Shown here: in pieces, positions 1-8,160 of the stretch
Numbering within the stretch: the stretch's first letter is position 1
How the letters are laid out: each line of letters starts with the position of its first letter
Assembly: GCF_001083785.1 (NCBI RefSeq)
Contig: NZ_LAVL01000014.1
Span: forward strand, 43,540 to 107,539
Source of the DNA: Nonomuraea sp. SBT364
Lineage (GTDB): Bacteria; Actinomycetota; Actinomycetes; Streptosporangiales; Streptosporangiaceae
Length of the DNA: 64,000 nt
Direction of reading: 5' to 3'
The notes under the pieces: model-generated
Databases searched by the model: none
What the model was told of the DNA's origin: nothing
Seen by the model: the letters and a program-made list of their open reading frames with translations, nothing else
Position numbers and translations under genes: made by a program

Positions 1-251
1 TGTCACGAAAGATCGCCGGATTCCTCATCGCGCTCGCCGCGTTCATGGTCTTCGAGTGGATCAACCTGGGATTCAACCTGCAAGACGGGCACGACACCGG
101 CTTCTACGTGGTGCACGGCATCCTGATCGCGGTCAACATCGTCCTCGCGATCGTGCTGGCGGTCATCGGGGTGCGGGGGCTCCGCACAGCGCGTTCTTCG
201 TGGCCGCGTGCAGCTCGTCGGCCTGCTGACGGGAGTCGCCGATCGAGGTGA
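1..251 (+). CDS. SCO4848-family small membrane protein, 5' end at window edge
   Basis: The reading frame is open from the first bases. The window begins with TG followed by TCA CGA AAG, so the A of an ATG start probably lies one base outside. The product has two hydrophobic segments (about residues 6-18 and 38-58), separated by a polar loop with W, G and DGHDTGFY, and a basic tail reading GVRGLRTAR. That W..G..D..T.FY.VH pattern ending in G.RG.R matches my memory of the SCO4848 family of about 70-residue actinobacterial membrane proteins, whose function is unknown. The last 30 codons overlap the 3' end of the ligase gene on the other strand. Assignment is by pattern recall, not a search. Confidence 0.6.
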   Translation, partial: SRKIAGFLIALAAFMVFEWINLGFNLQDGHDTGFYVVHGILIAVNIVLAIVLAVIGVRGLRTARSSWPRAARRPADGSRRSR

Positions 252-1605
252 AGCCCATCTTCCCGTGCTCGGGGATGGCGCCGAGCAGGTGAAAGACGTT
301 CCCGGTGCCGGCTTCGGCGTCGAAGCCCAGGCCGAGCCGCTCGATCGTGCGCAGCACCTCGCCGGGGGCGCGGCCACGCAGGCAGGCGGCCGAGCAGTTG
401 TCCGTGGCGGTGTAGTACTTGGGCTGGTTCCCGGCCATCAGCAGGCCGGTGCCCGGGTCGTACCTGGCCCCCGTGACGAGCTGGGCCGCCCCGTACGGAT
501 GGGTGGTGCCGCCGATCCGCAGGTTGATCTCGCACAGCAGCGCCGCGTAGCCGGCGTCGGTCTTCATGGCGAAGAAGTCCATGCCGAACAGCCCGACCGC
601 GCCCTTGCTCGCCAGGATGGCGGCGATGCGGTCGGCCGAAGCGCCCACGTCGCCGCGGTACTCCAGCGCCGCCGGGAACGTGCAGCCCTGGTAGACGTCG
701 TTGTTGGCGCCGCCGAGCACCTGGTCGTGGGTGGCCAGCACCTCGTGGTGCCCGCCGGGGGAGATGCGGGCCAGCGCGCTGGGGAAGTACAGGGGCCGGT
801 GCTCGATGAACTCCTCGACCACCGCGCCGCGCTCGGCCACCTTGGCGGTGAAGCTGTCCCACGTCTCCCCGTCGGCCGAGAAGCTCGTCGCGGACCGGTC
901 GTCCTTGGTGAGGATGGCGTTGCCGAGCCCCGAGTAGCCGTCGTTCAGCTTGAGGATGACCCGTTCGCCGGGCAGCGACTCGATCGCGTCCTCCAGCTCG
1001 GTGAGCGTGTGCAGGTCGCCGAAGCCGCGCGCCATGGGCACGCCCGCCATCGCGCCGATCTCGCGCGAGCCGCTCTTGGAGCCGTAGTAGGCCAGTGCCG
1101 TGGCCGGACCGTAGAGGGGAACGCCGAGTGACGAGGCGAGCTCTTCCTCCAGCTCGCTCAGCACGAACGGCACGATGAAGGCGTCACCGTCGATCGCGGA
1201 CCGCAGCCGGTCCAGGACGTCGGGACGCGACAGTAAGGTCCTGGTGAGCGGCTGTGCGTGCGGTTCGTCGAGGGTGATGAGCTCCAGCCGCTTGGCCGCG
1301 TCCTCCGGATCGGGCAGGAAGCCGAGGTAGTAGGCGACGATCTCCGGATCGATCGGCGCGGACGACAGGTAGACCAGCTTGACCCCGGGCTCGCGGAGCG
1401 TCAGCAGGAGGAAGAGCAGGCGCTCCTCGTAGCATCGCGCCCCCGTGATGCGGCGGAGCTCGTCCTGTGGCAGGGAGAGCGAGGGTACGACCACCAGGGT
1501 CCCCTCGCCCGGCTCGAAGATGCTCAACCTGGCATACTTCTCCCCGAACGGGATATTAGTGATCATATAGCGAGTGAAACACGCATTCTTCTCAAACGCA
1601 GCCAT
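163..1605 (-). CDS. PGM1-like ATP-grasp peptide ligase
   Basis: A 480-residue protein resembling the peptide-ligase PGM1-related family. PGM1 of pheganomycin biosynthesis joins a non-proteinogenic amino acid to ribosomal peptides. The N-terminal third (to about residue 170) looks like the pre-ATP-grasp domain. The ATP-grasp part has the lysine strand VILKLNDGYSGLGNA (about 215-230) and an acidic metal-binding stretch around LLCEINLRIGGTTHP (about 360-375). The C-terminus after about 390 fits the PGM1 C-terminal domain. It stands alone, between the membrane protein and an unrelated peptidase. I found no clear precursor-peptide gene or other biosynthetic enzyme beside it, so its substrate is unknown. 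The ATG has no obvious ribosome binding site and may be leaderless. A second in-frame ATG lies 14 codons in. Confidence 0.75.
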   Translation of the reverse strand: MAAFEKNACFTRYMITNIPFGEKYARLSIFEPGEGTLVVVPSLSLPQDELRRITGARCYEERLLFLLLTLREPGVKLVYLSSAPIDPEIVAYYLGFLPDPEDAAKRLELITLDEPHAQPLTRTLLSRPDVLDRLRSAIDGDAFIVPFVLSELEEELASSLGVPLYGPATALAYYGSKSGSREIGAMAGVPMARGFGDLHTLTELEDAIESLPGERVILKLNDGYSGLGNAILTKDDRSATSFSADGETWDSFTAKVAERGAVVEEFIEHRPLYFPSALARISPGGHHEVLATHDQVLGGANNDVYQGCTFPAALEYRGDVGASADRIAAILASKGAVGLFGMDFFAMKTDAGYAALLCEINLRIGGTTHPYGAAQLVTGARYDPGTGLLMAGNQPKYYTATDNCSAACLRGRAPGEVLRTIERLGLGFDAEAGTGNVFHLLGAIPEHGKMGFTSIGDSRQQADELHAATKNALCGAPAPR

Positions 1606-2029
1606 CGCCGGAGTGTCATGACCATGACAGAAGGTGACAGGATTCGTAATCGCTGAGCACGTTTGGGAATACCGGCTCGGGGTCAGGATTTAATGATCCC
1701 TTGTGACTATTTTCGGGCCACGGCGGGTGCTCACACAGCGTGACGACACGTGGTTACGGGCATGCAGTCGGCTAACTTTTGGTGTAGTTGTCGGCGCGAA
1801 CGCTCACGAGAGCGATAAAGTCGAAGCATCGCCGGGTGTCATGGCTGACCGCTGTGTTTCCGGCTGAAGCCGCCGTCCTCAGGAGACGGCGGAGAGTCGC
1901 GCCCCCGTGTTGATGAGCTGCTCAGAACGAACAGCCGCCACTGAGGGACAAATGACGAAAGACGGCGCTATATAGGCCGTGCGGCGTTGGGTAGTGGTGA
2001 TCGCACGGCACGGGACGGGATGGTGACTG
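1606..2029. other. Gene-free divergent region between ligase and amidohydrolase
   Basis: A 424-base stretch between divergent genes, locally less GC-rich than its surroundings. It holds the palindrome at 1614-1629 and a hairpin with 8-bp arms at 1870-1877 and 1885-1892 (loop of 7), about 140 bases before the amidohydrolase start. The hairpin could sit in that gene's leader. I could not match it to any riboswitch family. I see no convincing coding sequence; only frames of 12-32 codons occur. Confidence 0.6.
1614..1629. promoter_or_regulatory. Perfect palindrome before the ligase gene
   Basis: TGTCATG-AC-CATGACA, a perfect 7-bp inverted repeat with a 2-base centre, ends nine bases upstream of the ligase ATG on the minus strand. 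Its size and place fit a repressor operator or a translation-start hairpin. No regulator gene lies beside it. Confidence 0.45.
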
Positions 2030-3265
2030 ATGCAGGGACGTGAGCTTCGAGGGGAACTCGACGCGTTCCTGGCGGAGACCGAGCAGGACCTGGTGGCCTT
2101 CCGCCGTGACCTGCACAGCCACCCCGAGCTGGCCTTCGCCGAATACCGCACGACGCAGCGGATCGCCGAGCGGCTCACCGCCGCCGGACTGGTCCCTTCG
2201 GTGCTGCCCCGCGGCACCGGGCTGATCTGCGACGTGGGCCGGGGCGACGGTCCGACCGTGGCGCTGCGCGCCGACATCGACGCGCTCCCGCTCCAGGACG
2301 AGAAGGAGCTGCCCTACCGCTCGACCGTGCCTGGCTCCTGCCACGCGTGCGGGCACGACGTGCACACCACGGTCCTGCTCGGCACCTCGCTGTTCCTCGC
2401 CCAGCAGGCCGCCGCCGGGCTGCTGCCCGGCCGGGTGCGCCTGATCTTCCAGCCCGCCGAGGAACTGCCCGGCGGCGCCCTGGAGGTCATGGCGCAGGGC
2501 GGCATCAGCGGCGTCGACCGCATCTTCGGCCTGCACTGCGACCCGCGCGTGGACGTCGGCCAGATCGGGCTCAAGCCCGGCCCGATCACCTCGGCCTGCG
2601 ACAAGCTGGTGATCCGGGTGTCCGGCCCCGGCGGGCACACCGCCAGGCCGCATCTGACCGCCGACCTGGTGTTCGCGCTCGCCAAGATCCTCACCGAGCT
2701 GCCCGCCGCGCTGTCGCGCCGGGTCGACCCGCGCTCCTCGCTCAGCCTCGTGTGGGGCCGGGTGTCGGCCGGTTCGGCCGCCAACGCCATTCCCGACGAC
2801 GGCGTGGCCGAGGGCACCGTGCGCTGCCTCGACGAGAACGCCTGGCACGCCGCCCCCGACCTGATCAAGTCACTGCTGGAGTCGGTCGCCGGAGCCTACG
2901 GCGTCGAGGCGACCATGGACTACACCCGCGGCGTGCCGCCCGTGGTCAACGACGAGGTCAGCGTGGAGATGCTGGCGGAGGCGGCCGAGCGGGCGCTCGG
3001 CGCGAGCGCGGTGGTGCCCACCCAGCAGTCGCTCGGCGGCGAGGACTTCGCCTGGTACCTGGAGTCGATCCCGGGCGCGTTCGCCCGCCTCGGCACCCGC
3101 TCCCCGGAGTCCGGCGTCACCTACGACATCCACCAGGGCACCTTCGACGTGGACGAGCGGGCCATCGCCATGGGCGTGCGCCTCATGGCGACGACCGCGC
3201 TCACCGCCCTGTTCGAGGGCACCCGGCTCCCGGCCGCGGACGAGATCACCTCCGCCCTGGCCTGA
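2030..3265 (+). CDS. M20D-family amidohydrolase (hippurate/N-acyl amino acid hydrolase type)
   Basis: A 411-residue metallo-amidohydrolase of the M20D group, which cleaves N-acyl or N-aminoacyl amides such as hippurate or IAA-amino acids in the cytoplasm. Visible are the amino-terminal RRDLHSHPEL motif (about 25-34), the metal-binding HACGHDVHT (about 105-113), QPAEE (about 143), GLHCDP (about 169), the dimerisation-domain motif GPGGHTARP (about 202) and the C-terminal metal ligand in DIHQG. Length is typical and there is no signal peptide. It is convergent with the downstream peptidase, with five bases between stop codons. The exact substrate cannot be read from sequence. Confidence 0.9.
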   Translation: MQGRELRGELDAFLAETEQDLVAFRRDLHSHPELAFAEYRTTQRIAERLTAAGLVPSVLPRGTGLICDVGRGDGPTVALRADIDALPLQDEKELPYRSTVPGSCHACGHDVHTTVLLGTSLFLAQQAAAGLLPGRVRLIFQPAEELPGGALEVMAQGGISGVDRIFGLHCDPRVDVGQIGLKPGPITSACDKLVIRVSGPGGHTARPHLTADLVFALAKILTELPAALSRRVDPRSSLSLVWGRVSAGSAANAIPDDGVAEGTVRCLDENAWHAAPDLIKSLLESVAGAYGVEATMDYTRGVPPVVNDEVSVEMLAEAAERALGASAVVPTQQSLGGEDFAWYLESIPGAFARLGTRSPESGVTYDIHQGTFDVDERAIAMGVRLMATTALTALFEGTRLPAADEITSALA

Positions 3266-3270
3266 AGCCG

Positions 3271-5151
3271 TCAGGACAGCCGGCCGAAGACCACCGGCAG
3301 CTTGACCGACGAACTGCCCGGCGCCACCGTGACCCTGGTGCCCGCCGGGTAGCGCAGCGTGTAGTCGTGGTCGGTCGAGATGATCACCACGCCGATCCGG
3401 TGCCCCTTCTTGAACAGGTAGTCCTGCGGCTGGAAGTCCCACGTGAAGCCGTACTCCCTGCCCGGCCTGATCGGCTCGCTCCGGTCCTCCCGGTGCCGGT
3501 TGCGGACGTCCAGCCAGCCCCGCGTGACGATCTTGTACGGGGTCTCCGCCGTGCCCAGCGTGCGCAGGGCGGTGCAGCCGGTGTCACCCGGGATCCCCTG
3601 GCCGTAGCAGAGCGTCTCGCCGGTCGGCACCAGCCTGCCGTCGGGCCGCGTGTCCGTGCCGTAGTCCACCAGCAGGGCCGTCAGGTACGGCGAGGCGCCG
3701 TCGCGCATCGAGGCCCGCACCGAGACCGTCGGCGTGCCCGAGATCCGGACGTCGGCGGGCAGCGGGTTCGTCAGGTAGGCCAGGCGGTTCGGGTCCGCCG
3801 CCGGCGCGGTCCCGGCCAGGTCCTCCGCCGTGCGGGTCTTCTGGTCGGTGTACGACTCGCGCGCCGACCAGGGCCGGGGGAGCAGGCCGAGCTTCCCGCC
3901 CGAGCCCATCCACAGCCGCACCGGATGGGCGCCCGGCAGCGGCCAGGAGGCGTGCCGCCCCCACTGCCCGGCGGCGATCTCCACATCGGCCCGCGGCTCA
4001 CGCATGACGCCGCTGTCGATCCCGTACAGCCAGTGGTCGAACCAGCCGTGAAGCTGGCGCAGCCACTCGGCGGTGCGCAGGCTGAAGGGGTTCATGTGGG
4101 TGCCCTGGTGCAGCCAGATCTTGCGCGGCACGTTCCGCTCGGCCAGGGCGTACCACCACTGGGCGGCCTGCTTGGTCTTGACGTTCCAGTCGTTGAGCCC
4201 GTGCACCAGGAAGACGCTGGCCCGGACCTTGTCCACGTCGTCGAGGTAGTCGCGGGCGGCCCAGAACGGGCTGTAGTCGCCGGTGACCCGGTCCTGGGCG
4301 GCCGCCAGGCCGTCGATCACCGGGCCGCAGACCGCCTGGCCGTTCTCCCTGGTCAGGACGAACTTGGCGAGCACGTCGGCGTCCTCGCCCTGGAAGCCGC
4401 CGGGGGCGAGCACGCCGCCGTTGGCCCGGTAGTAGTCGTACCAGGAGGAGATCGCGGCGATCGGCACGATCGTCTCCAGGCCCTCGACGCCGGTGGAGGC
4501 GACGGCGTTGGGCAGGGTGCCGTTGTAGGAGACGCCGATCATGCCGACCTTGCCGGTGGACCAGGTCGCCGCCACCGGCTCGCCGTTCGCGTCGAAGCCC
4601 CTGGCGCGGCCGTTGAGCCAGTCGATGGCGGCCTTCGGGCCGGCCGTCTCGTTGCGGTCGCCGGTGGTGGGGCAGCCGGTGGCGCGGCCGCTGCCGACGT
4701 TCTCGACCAGCGCGACGGCGTAGCCGCGGGGCAGGAAGTAGTTGTCGTAGTAGCCGGCGAACGGCTCACTGGCCAGCTTGTCCACCTGGGCGCGCAGGGT
4801 GGGCAGCGGGTTGCCGTGCTCGTCCACGTCGACGGGGTGGTTGGGCACGTCGTTGACGCCCGCGAAGTACGGGCTCGACTCCATGATCACGGGAACCGTG
4901 AGTCCCTGGTCGGTCTCCTTGGGACGCAGGATGTCGACGGCGACCCGGTCGGGCCGGCCGTCGTGGTCGCTGTCGGTGCCTTCGACCTCGACGAAGACGG
5001 TCTGCTTGATGGCGTCCGCGCGGGAGAAGACCGGTTGGGTCGCGTTCCCTTCGACGCTGATGGCGGGGGTGTCCGCCGCGACGGGTCCGCTGGTCAGGCC
5101 CAGGACGAGGACCGCGGCCAGTGGCACGGCGATGGCCTTCCAAGGGTGCAT
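3271..5151 (-). CDS. Secreted Xaa-Pro dipeptidyl-peptidase (family S15)
   Basis: A 626-residue exported protease that removes N-terminal Xaa-Pro dipeptides. The start at 5151 gives a clean Sec signal peptide (MHPWKAIAVPLAAVLVLGL, cut after about residue 27) and a GGAG ribosome site. The serine nucleophile sits in GVSYNGT (about 205-211), the Asp in LVHGLNDWN (about 320) and the His in LHQGTHM (about 350). The C-terminal third is the PepX_C jelly-roll domain, ending in a segment rich in short strands. The frame stays open upstream for hundreds of codons, but the signal peptide and ribosome site fix the start. With the M20 hydrolase it suggests peptide scavenging; no operon link is visible. Confidence 0.88.
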   Translation of the reverse strand: MHPWKAIAVPLAAVLVLGLTSGPVAADTPAISVEGNATQPVFSRADAIKQTVFVEVEGTDSDHDGRPDRVAVDILRPKETDQGLTVPVIMESSPYFAGVNDVPNHPVDVDEHGNPLPTLRAQVDKLASEPFAGYYDNYFLPRGYAVALVENVGSGRATGCPTTGDRNETAGPKAAIDWLNGRARGFDANGEPVAATWSTGKVGMIGVSYNGTLPNAVASTGVEGLETIVPIAAISSWYDYYRANGGVLAPGGFQGEDADVLAKFVLTRENGQAVCGPVIDGLAAAQDRVTGDYSPFWAARDYLDDVDKVRASVFLVHGLNDWNVKTKQAAQWWYALAERNVPRKIWLHQGTHMNPFSLRTAEWLRQLHGWFDHWLYGIDSGVMREPRADVEIAAGQWGRHASWPLPGAHPVRLWMGSGGKLGLLPRPWSARESYTDQKTRTAEDLAGTAPAADPNRLAYLTNPLPADVRISGTPTVSVRASMRDGASPYLTALLVDYGTDTRPDGRLVPTGETLCYGQGIPGDTGCTALRTLGTAETPYKIVTRGWLDVRNRHREDRSEPIRPGREYGFTWDFQPQDYLFKKGHRIGVVIISTDHDYTLRYPAGTRVTVAPGSSSVKLPVVFGRLS

Positions 5152-5442
5152 GGCTGGACTCCAGACGATTTTTCCACCCGTTGGTGGGAATCTCTGCCAT
5201 GATCGATCGGCTCTCACGGCCTGGCGAGGCCCAAAGTTCGGTAAAGCTTCACCGGCACCGCCTGGGCGGCATGCCTGAGAAATCAGGTCACGGACGCGCC
5301 TGATGTCGATAACGGAGCGGTTGCGACCCTGTGTGCTGGTTTGGTATGCCCTGGTCAACCAACTATCTTCCGTGCAGGGTTGCCGTACGTTTCTTCGCGC
5401 CTGCGATGAAGTTCGACGGCGGGGAAATGGAAGGGAGTCGCC
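5152..5442. other. Gene-free divergent region, PepX / nucleoside operon
   Basis: This 291-base spacer separates the peptidase gene from the nucleoside importer. It contains the promoter described at 5341-5369. Near 5171-5190 there is an imperfect inverted repeat (arms TTCCACCC and GGTGGGAA), close to the peptidase start. No gene was found. Confidence 0.5.
5341..5369 (+). promoter_or_regulatory. Candidate sigma-70-type promoter of the nucleoside operon
   Basis: A -35 TTGGTA (5341-5346) and a -10 TATCTT (5364-5369) are separated by 17 bases, about 74 bases upstream of the BMP lipoprotein start. TTGGT and ACCAA (5341-5345, 5358-5362) also form an inverted repeat that fills the spacer, so this may be an operator as well. 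Confidence 0.45.
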
Positions 5443-6513
5443 TTGCTCAGCAAGCGATTCGGCAGGTTGGCGACCGGCACGCTGGCCGGTGCCATGCTCA
5501 TGGCGGCCGCGGCTTGTGGTGGTGGCAGCACGGGCGGGGAGACCACGGCGAGCACGTCGCCCGGCACGGAGTCCAGCGCTCCGGCGGCGAGCGGCCTCAA
5601 GGTCGGCCTCGCGTTCGACATCGGCGGCCGGGGCGACAAGTCGTTCAACGACGCCGCCTACGCCGGTCTGGAGAAGGCCAAGACCGAGCTCGGCGCCGAG
5701 ATCAAGGAACTGAGCCCCGCCTCCGACGGCTCCAACCGTGCCGAGCTGCTGACCCAGCTCGTGGACGCGGGCTACAACCCGATCATCGGCGTGGGCTTCG
5801 CCTACGGCGAGGACATCAAGAAGGCCGCCGAGGAGAACCCGGAGATCCAGTTCGCGGTCGTCGACTCGGCCTCCAACGCGGCCAACGTCACCGGCCTGCT
5901 GTTCGCCGAGGAGCAGGGCTCCTACCTGGCGGGCGTCGCCGCGGCCACCAAGGCCGAGAGCGGCCACGTCGGCTTCGTCGGCGGCGTCGAGAACGACCTG
6001 ATCAAGAAGTTCGAGGCGGGCTTCGTGGCCGGCGTCAAGTCGGTCAAGACCGACGCCAAGATCGACGTCAAGTACCTCACGCCCGACGGCGACTTCACCG
6101 GCTTCCGCGCTCCCGACAAGGGCAAGGTCGCGGCCGAGAAGATGTTCCAGGACGGCGCGGAGGTCGTCTACCACGCCGCCGGCGACTCCGGCCTCGGCGT
6201 GTTCCAGGCGGCGGCCGCGGCCAAGAAGAAGGCCATCGGCGTCGACTCCGACCAGCGCCAGACCGTCACCGAGCCCGACCTGCAGGAGGTCATCATGACC
6301 TCGATGCTCAAGCGCGTGGACGTCGGCGTCTTCGAGTACATCAAGGCCTTCCAGGGCGGCGCCAAGGGCGGCACCGACATCGTCTACGACCTCAAGGTCG
6401 ACGGCGTGGGCCTGGCCACCACCGGCGGCGAGATCGACGACATCCAGGACAAGATCGACGCTGCCAAGAAGGACATCATCGACGGCAAGATCACGGTTCC
6501 GGCCAAGCCGTAA
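5443..6513 (+). CDS. BMP-family nucleoside-binding lipoprotein of an ABC importer
   Basis: A 356-residue periplasmic-type receptor of the BMP/PnrA family, which binds purine or pyrimidine nucleosides. The TTG start follows GGAAGGGAG at 5429-5437. A lipoprotein signal ends with the lipid-attached Cys25 (LMAAAACGG), followed by a low-complexity Gly/Ser/Thr linker to about residue 48. The mature domain begins KVGLAFDIGGRGDKSFND, the family's first strand and ligand loop. It is the first gene of an operon with the importer ATPase, two permeases, cytidine deaminase and thymidine phosphorylase, which supports nucleosides as ligands. Confidence 0.92.
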   Translation: MLSKRFGRLATGTLAGAMLMAAAACGGGSTGGETTASTSPGTESSAPAASGLKVGLAFDIGGRGDKSFNDAAYAGLEKAKTELGAEIKELSPASDGSNRAELLTQLVDAGYNPIIGVGFAYGEDIKKAAEENPEIQFAVVDSASNAANVTGLLFAEEQGSYLAGVAAATKAESGHVGFVGGVENDLIKKFEAGFVAGVKSVKTDAKIDVKYLTPDGDFTGFRAPDKGKVAAEKMFQDGAEVVYHAAGDSGLGVFQAAAAAKKKAIGVDSDQRQTVTEPDLQEVIMTSMLKRVDVGVFEYIKAFQGGAKGGTDIVYDLKVDGVGLATTGGEIDDIQDKIDAAKKDIIDGKITVPAKP

Positions 6514-6534
6514 CCTGGACAAGAACATCGACCG

Positions 6535-6563
6535 AGGGCCCGGAGTCCCGAGACCCGGGCCTT
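6535..6563 (+). terminator. Intercistronic hairpin after the BMP gene
   Basis: Arms 6535-6543 and 6555-6563 pair over 9 bp (one G-U) around a 10-base loop, with no T tract. Placed between the receptor and ATPase genes, it probably stabilises the receptor mRNA or reduces readthrough, giving more receptor than pump, as is usual for ABC importers. The effect is inferred. Confidence 0.5.
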
Positions 6564-6606
6564 CGGGCTATCTGCCAGGCTCTAGGAGAAACCGAATGAG
6601 CGGCCG

Positions 6607-8160
6607 ATGAACGCTGAGACGCCCGCCGTACAACTGGAGGGCATCACCAAGCGCTTCCCCGGTGTCGTGGCCAACCACGACATCCGCATCACCGTCGAAC
6701 CCGGCACGGTGCACGCGATCGTCGGGGAGAACGGCGCCGGCAAGTCGACCCTGATGAAGATCCTGTACGGGATGCAGAAGCCGGACGAGGGCACCATCAC
6801 GGTCAACGGCCGGGAGGTGGCCTTCCGCACCCCGAGCGACGCCATCGACGCCGGCATCGGCATGGTGCACCAGCACTTCATGCTGGCCGACAACTTCACC
6901 GTGCTGGAGAACATCGTCCTGGGCGCCGAGCCGCGCAAGGCCGGCGTCGTGCTCGACACGGCCAGGGCGCGGGCGCGGATCAACCAGCTCGCCGAGAGCC
7001 ACGGGCTGCGGGTCGACCCCGACCGGCTCGTGGAGGACCTCGGCGTCGGCGACCGGCAGCGGGTGGAGATCCTCAAGGTCCTCTACCGGGGCGCGCGCAT
7101 CCTCATCCTCGACGAGCCGACCGCGGTGCTCGTGCCGCAGGAGGTCGACGAGCTCTTCGAGAACCTGCGCGAGCTCACGGCCGGCGGCCTCACCGTCATC
7201 TTCATCTCGCACAAGCTGGACGAGGTGCTCAGCATCGCCGACGCGATCACCGTGATCCGGCGCGGCACCACCGTCGCCAGCGTGAACCCGCGCGAGGTGA
7301 CCGCGCGGCAGCTCGCCGAGCTCATGGTCGGCAGCGAGCTGCCCACGCCCGAGACCCGCGAGTCCACCGTGACCGACACGGTGGCGCTGCGCGTGTCCCA
7401 CCTGGGCATGGAGTCCGACGGGCGGGCGCTCCTCGACGACGTGTCGTTCGACATCCACAAGGGCGAGATCCTCGGCATCGCCGGGGTCGAGGGCAACGGC
7501 CAGTCCGAGCTCATCGAGGCCATCATGGGCCTGCGCCCGGTGAGCGGCCACGTCCTGCTGGCCGAGCAGGACATCTCCGCCTGGTCCACACTCAAGCGGC
7601 GCGAGTCCGGCATCGGCTACATCCCGGAGGACCGCCACCGGCAGGGCCTGCTGCTGGAAGCCTCGCTCTGGGAGAACCGGGTGCTCGGTCACCAGACCAG
7701 GCGGCCGTCGCGATCCGGCATCTGGATCAACCGGGGTGCCGCCAAGGCCGACACCAAACGCATCGTCAAGGCGTACGACGTCCGCACGCCCGGCGTCGAC
7801 ACGCTGGCGCTCGCGCTGTCGGGCGGCAACCAGCAGAAGCTCATCGTCGGCCGGGAGATGAGCGGCGAGCCGAAGTTCCTCATCGCCGCCCACCCCACCC
7901 GTGGCGTCGACGTGGGCGCGCAGGCCGCCATCTGGGACCACCTGCGCGAGGCGCGCGCGGCCGGGCTGGCCGTACTGCTGATCTCGGCGGATCTCGACGA
8001 GCTGATCGGGCTGTCCGACACGCTGCGGGTCATCTACCGGGGCCGGCTCGTGGCCGGCCTCGACCCGTCCGACGTGACCCCGGAACGGCTGGGCGGATAC
8101 ATGACCGGCGCGATCACCGGCACGGGGTCCAGTCCCGAGTCCGGCACTGAGGAGACGTGA
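6607..8160 (+). CDS. Nucleoside ABC importer ATP-binding protein, two fused ABC domains
   Basis: A 517-residue ATPase with two ABC modules, the YufO/NupO-like layout used by BMP-dependent nucleoside importers. Module 1 has Walker A GENGAGKST (about 39-47), a degenerate signature LGVGDRQRVE and LDEPTAVL. Module 2 has a degenerate Walker A GVEGNGQSE (about 298) and signature SGGNQQK, but HPTRG where the Walker B would end, so one site is probably weak, as in the family. The AGGAG at 6584-6588 is ideally spaced for an upstream ATG at 6596, which opens a four-codon frame whose TGA overlaps the real ATG at 6607. Translation may therefore be coupled to that leader. Confidence 0.92.
   Translation: MNAETPAVQLEGITKRFPGVVANHDIRITVEPGTVHAIVGENGAGKSTLMKILYGMQKPDEGTITVNGREVAFRTPSDAIDAGIGMVHQHFMLADNFTVLENIVLGAEPRKAGVVLDTARARARINQLAESHGLRVDPDRLVEDLGVGDRQRVEILKVLYRGARILILDEPTAVLVPQEVDELFENLRELTAGGLTVIFISHKLDEVLSIADAITVIRRGTTVASVNPREVTARQLAELMVGSELPTPETRESTVTDTVALRVSHLGMESDGRALLDDVSFDIHKGEILGIAGVEGNGQSELIEAIMGLRPVSGHVLLAEQDISAWSTLKRRESGIGYIPEDRHRQGLLLEASLWENRVLGHQTRRPSRSGIWINRGAAKADTKRIVKAYDVRTPGVDTLALALSGGNQQKLIVGREMSGEPKFLIAAHPTRGVDVGAQAAIWDHLREARAAGLAVLLISADLDELIGLSDTLRVIYRGRLVAGLDPSDVTPERLGGYMTGAITGTGSSPESGTEET

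Noticed and set aside
1606..2029. Riboswitch or RNA gene in the gene-free stretch
   Set aside because: One 8-bp hairpin is present, but no known riboswitch consensus or tRNA fold could be matched.
1606..2029. Precursor peptide gene for the PGM1-like ligase
   Set aside because: Only frames of 12-32 codons without ribosome sites or leader-like sequence were found.
5341..5369. A fourth copy of the TTGGTAT regulon element before the nucleoside operon
   Set aside because: Only TTGGTAT matches. The CAAAC arm is not in register, and the sequence is better explained as a -35/-10 pair.
5152..6528. Upstream extension of the dipeptidyl-peptidase frame by over 450 codons
   Set aside because: The extension lies opposite the BMP gene, lacks domain features, and precedes a proper signal peptide and ribosome site at 5151.
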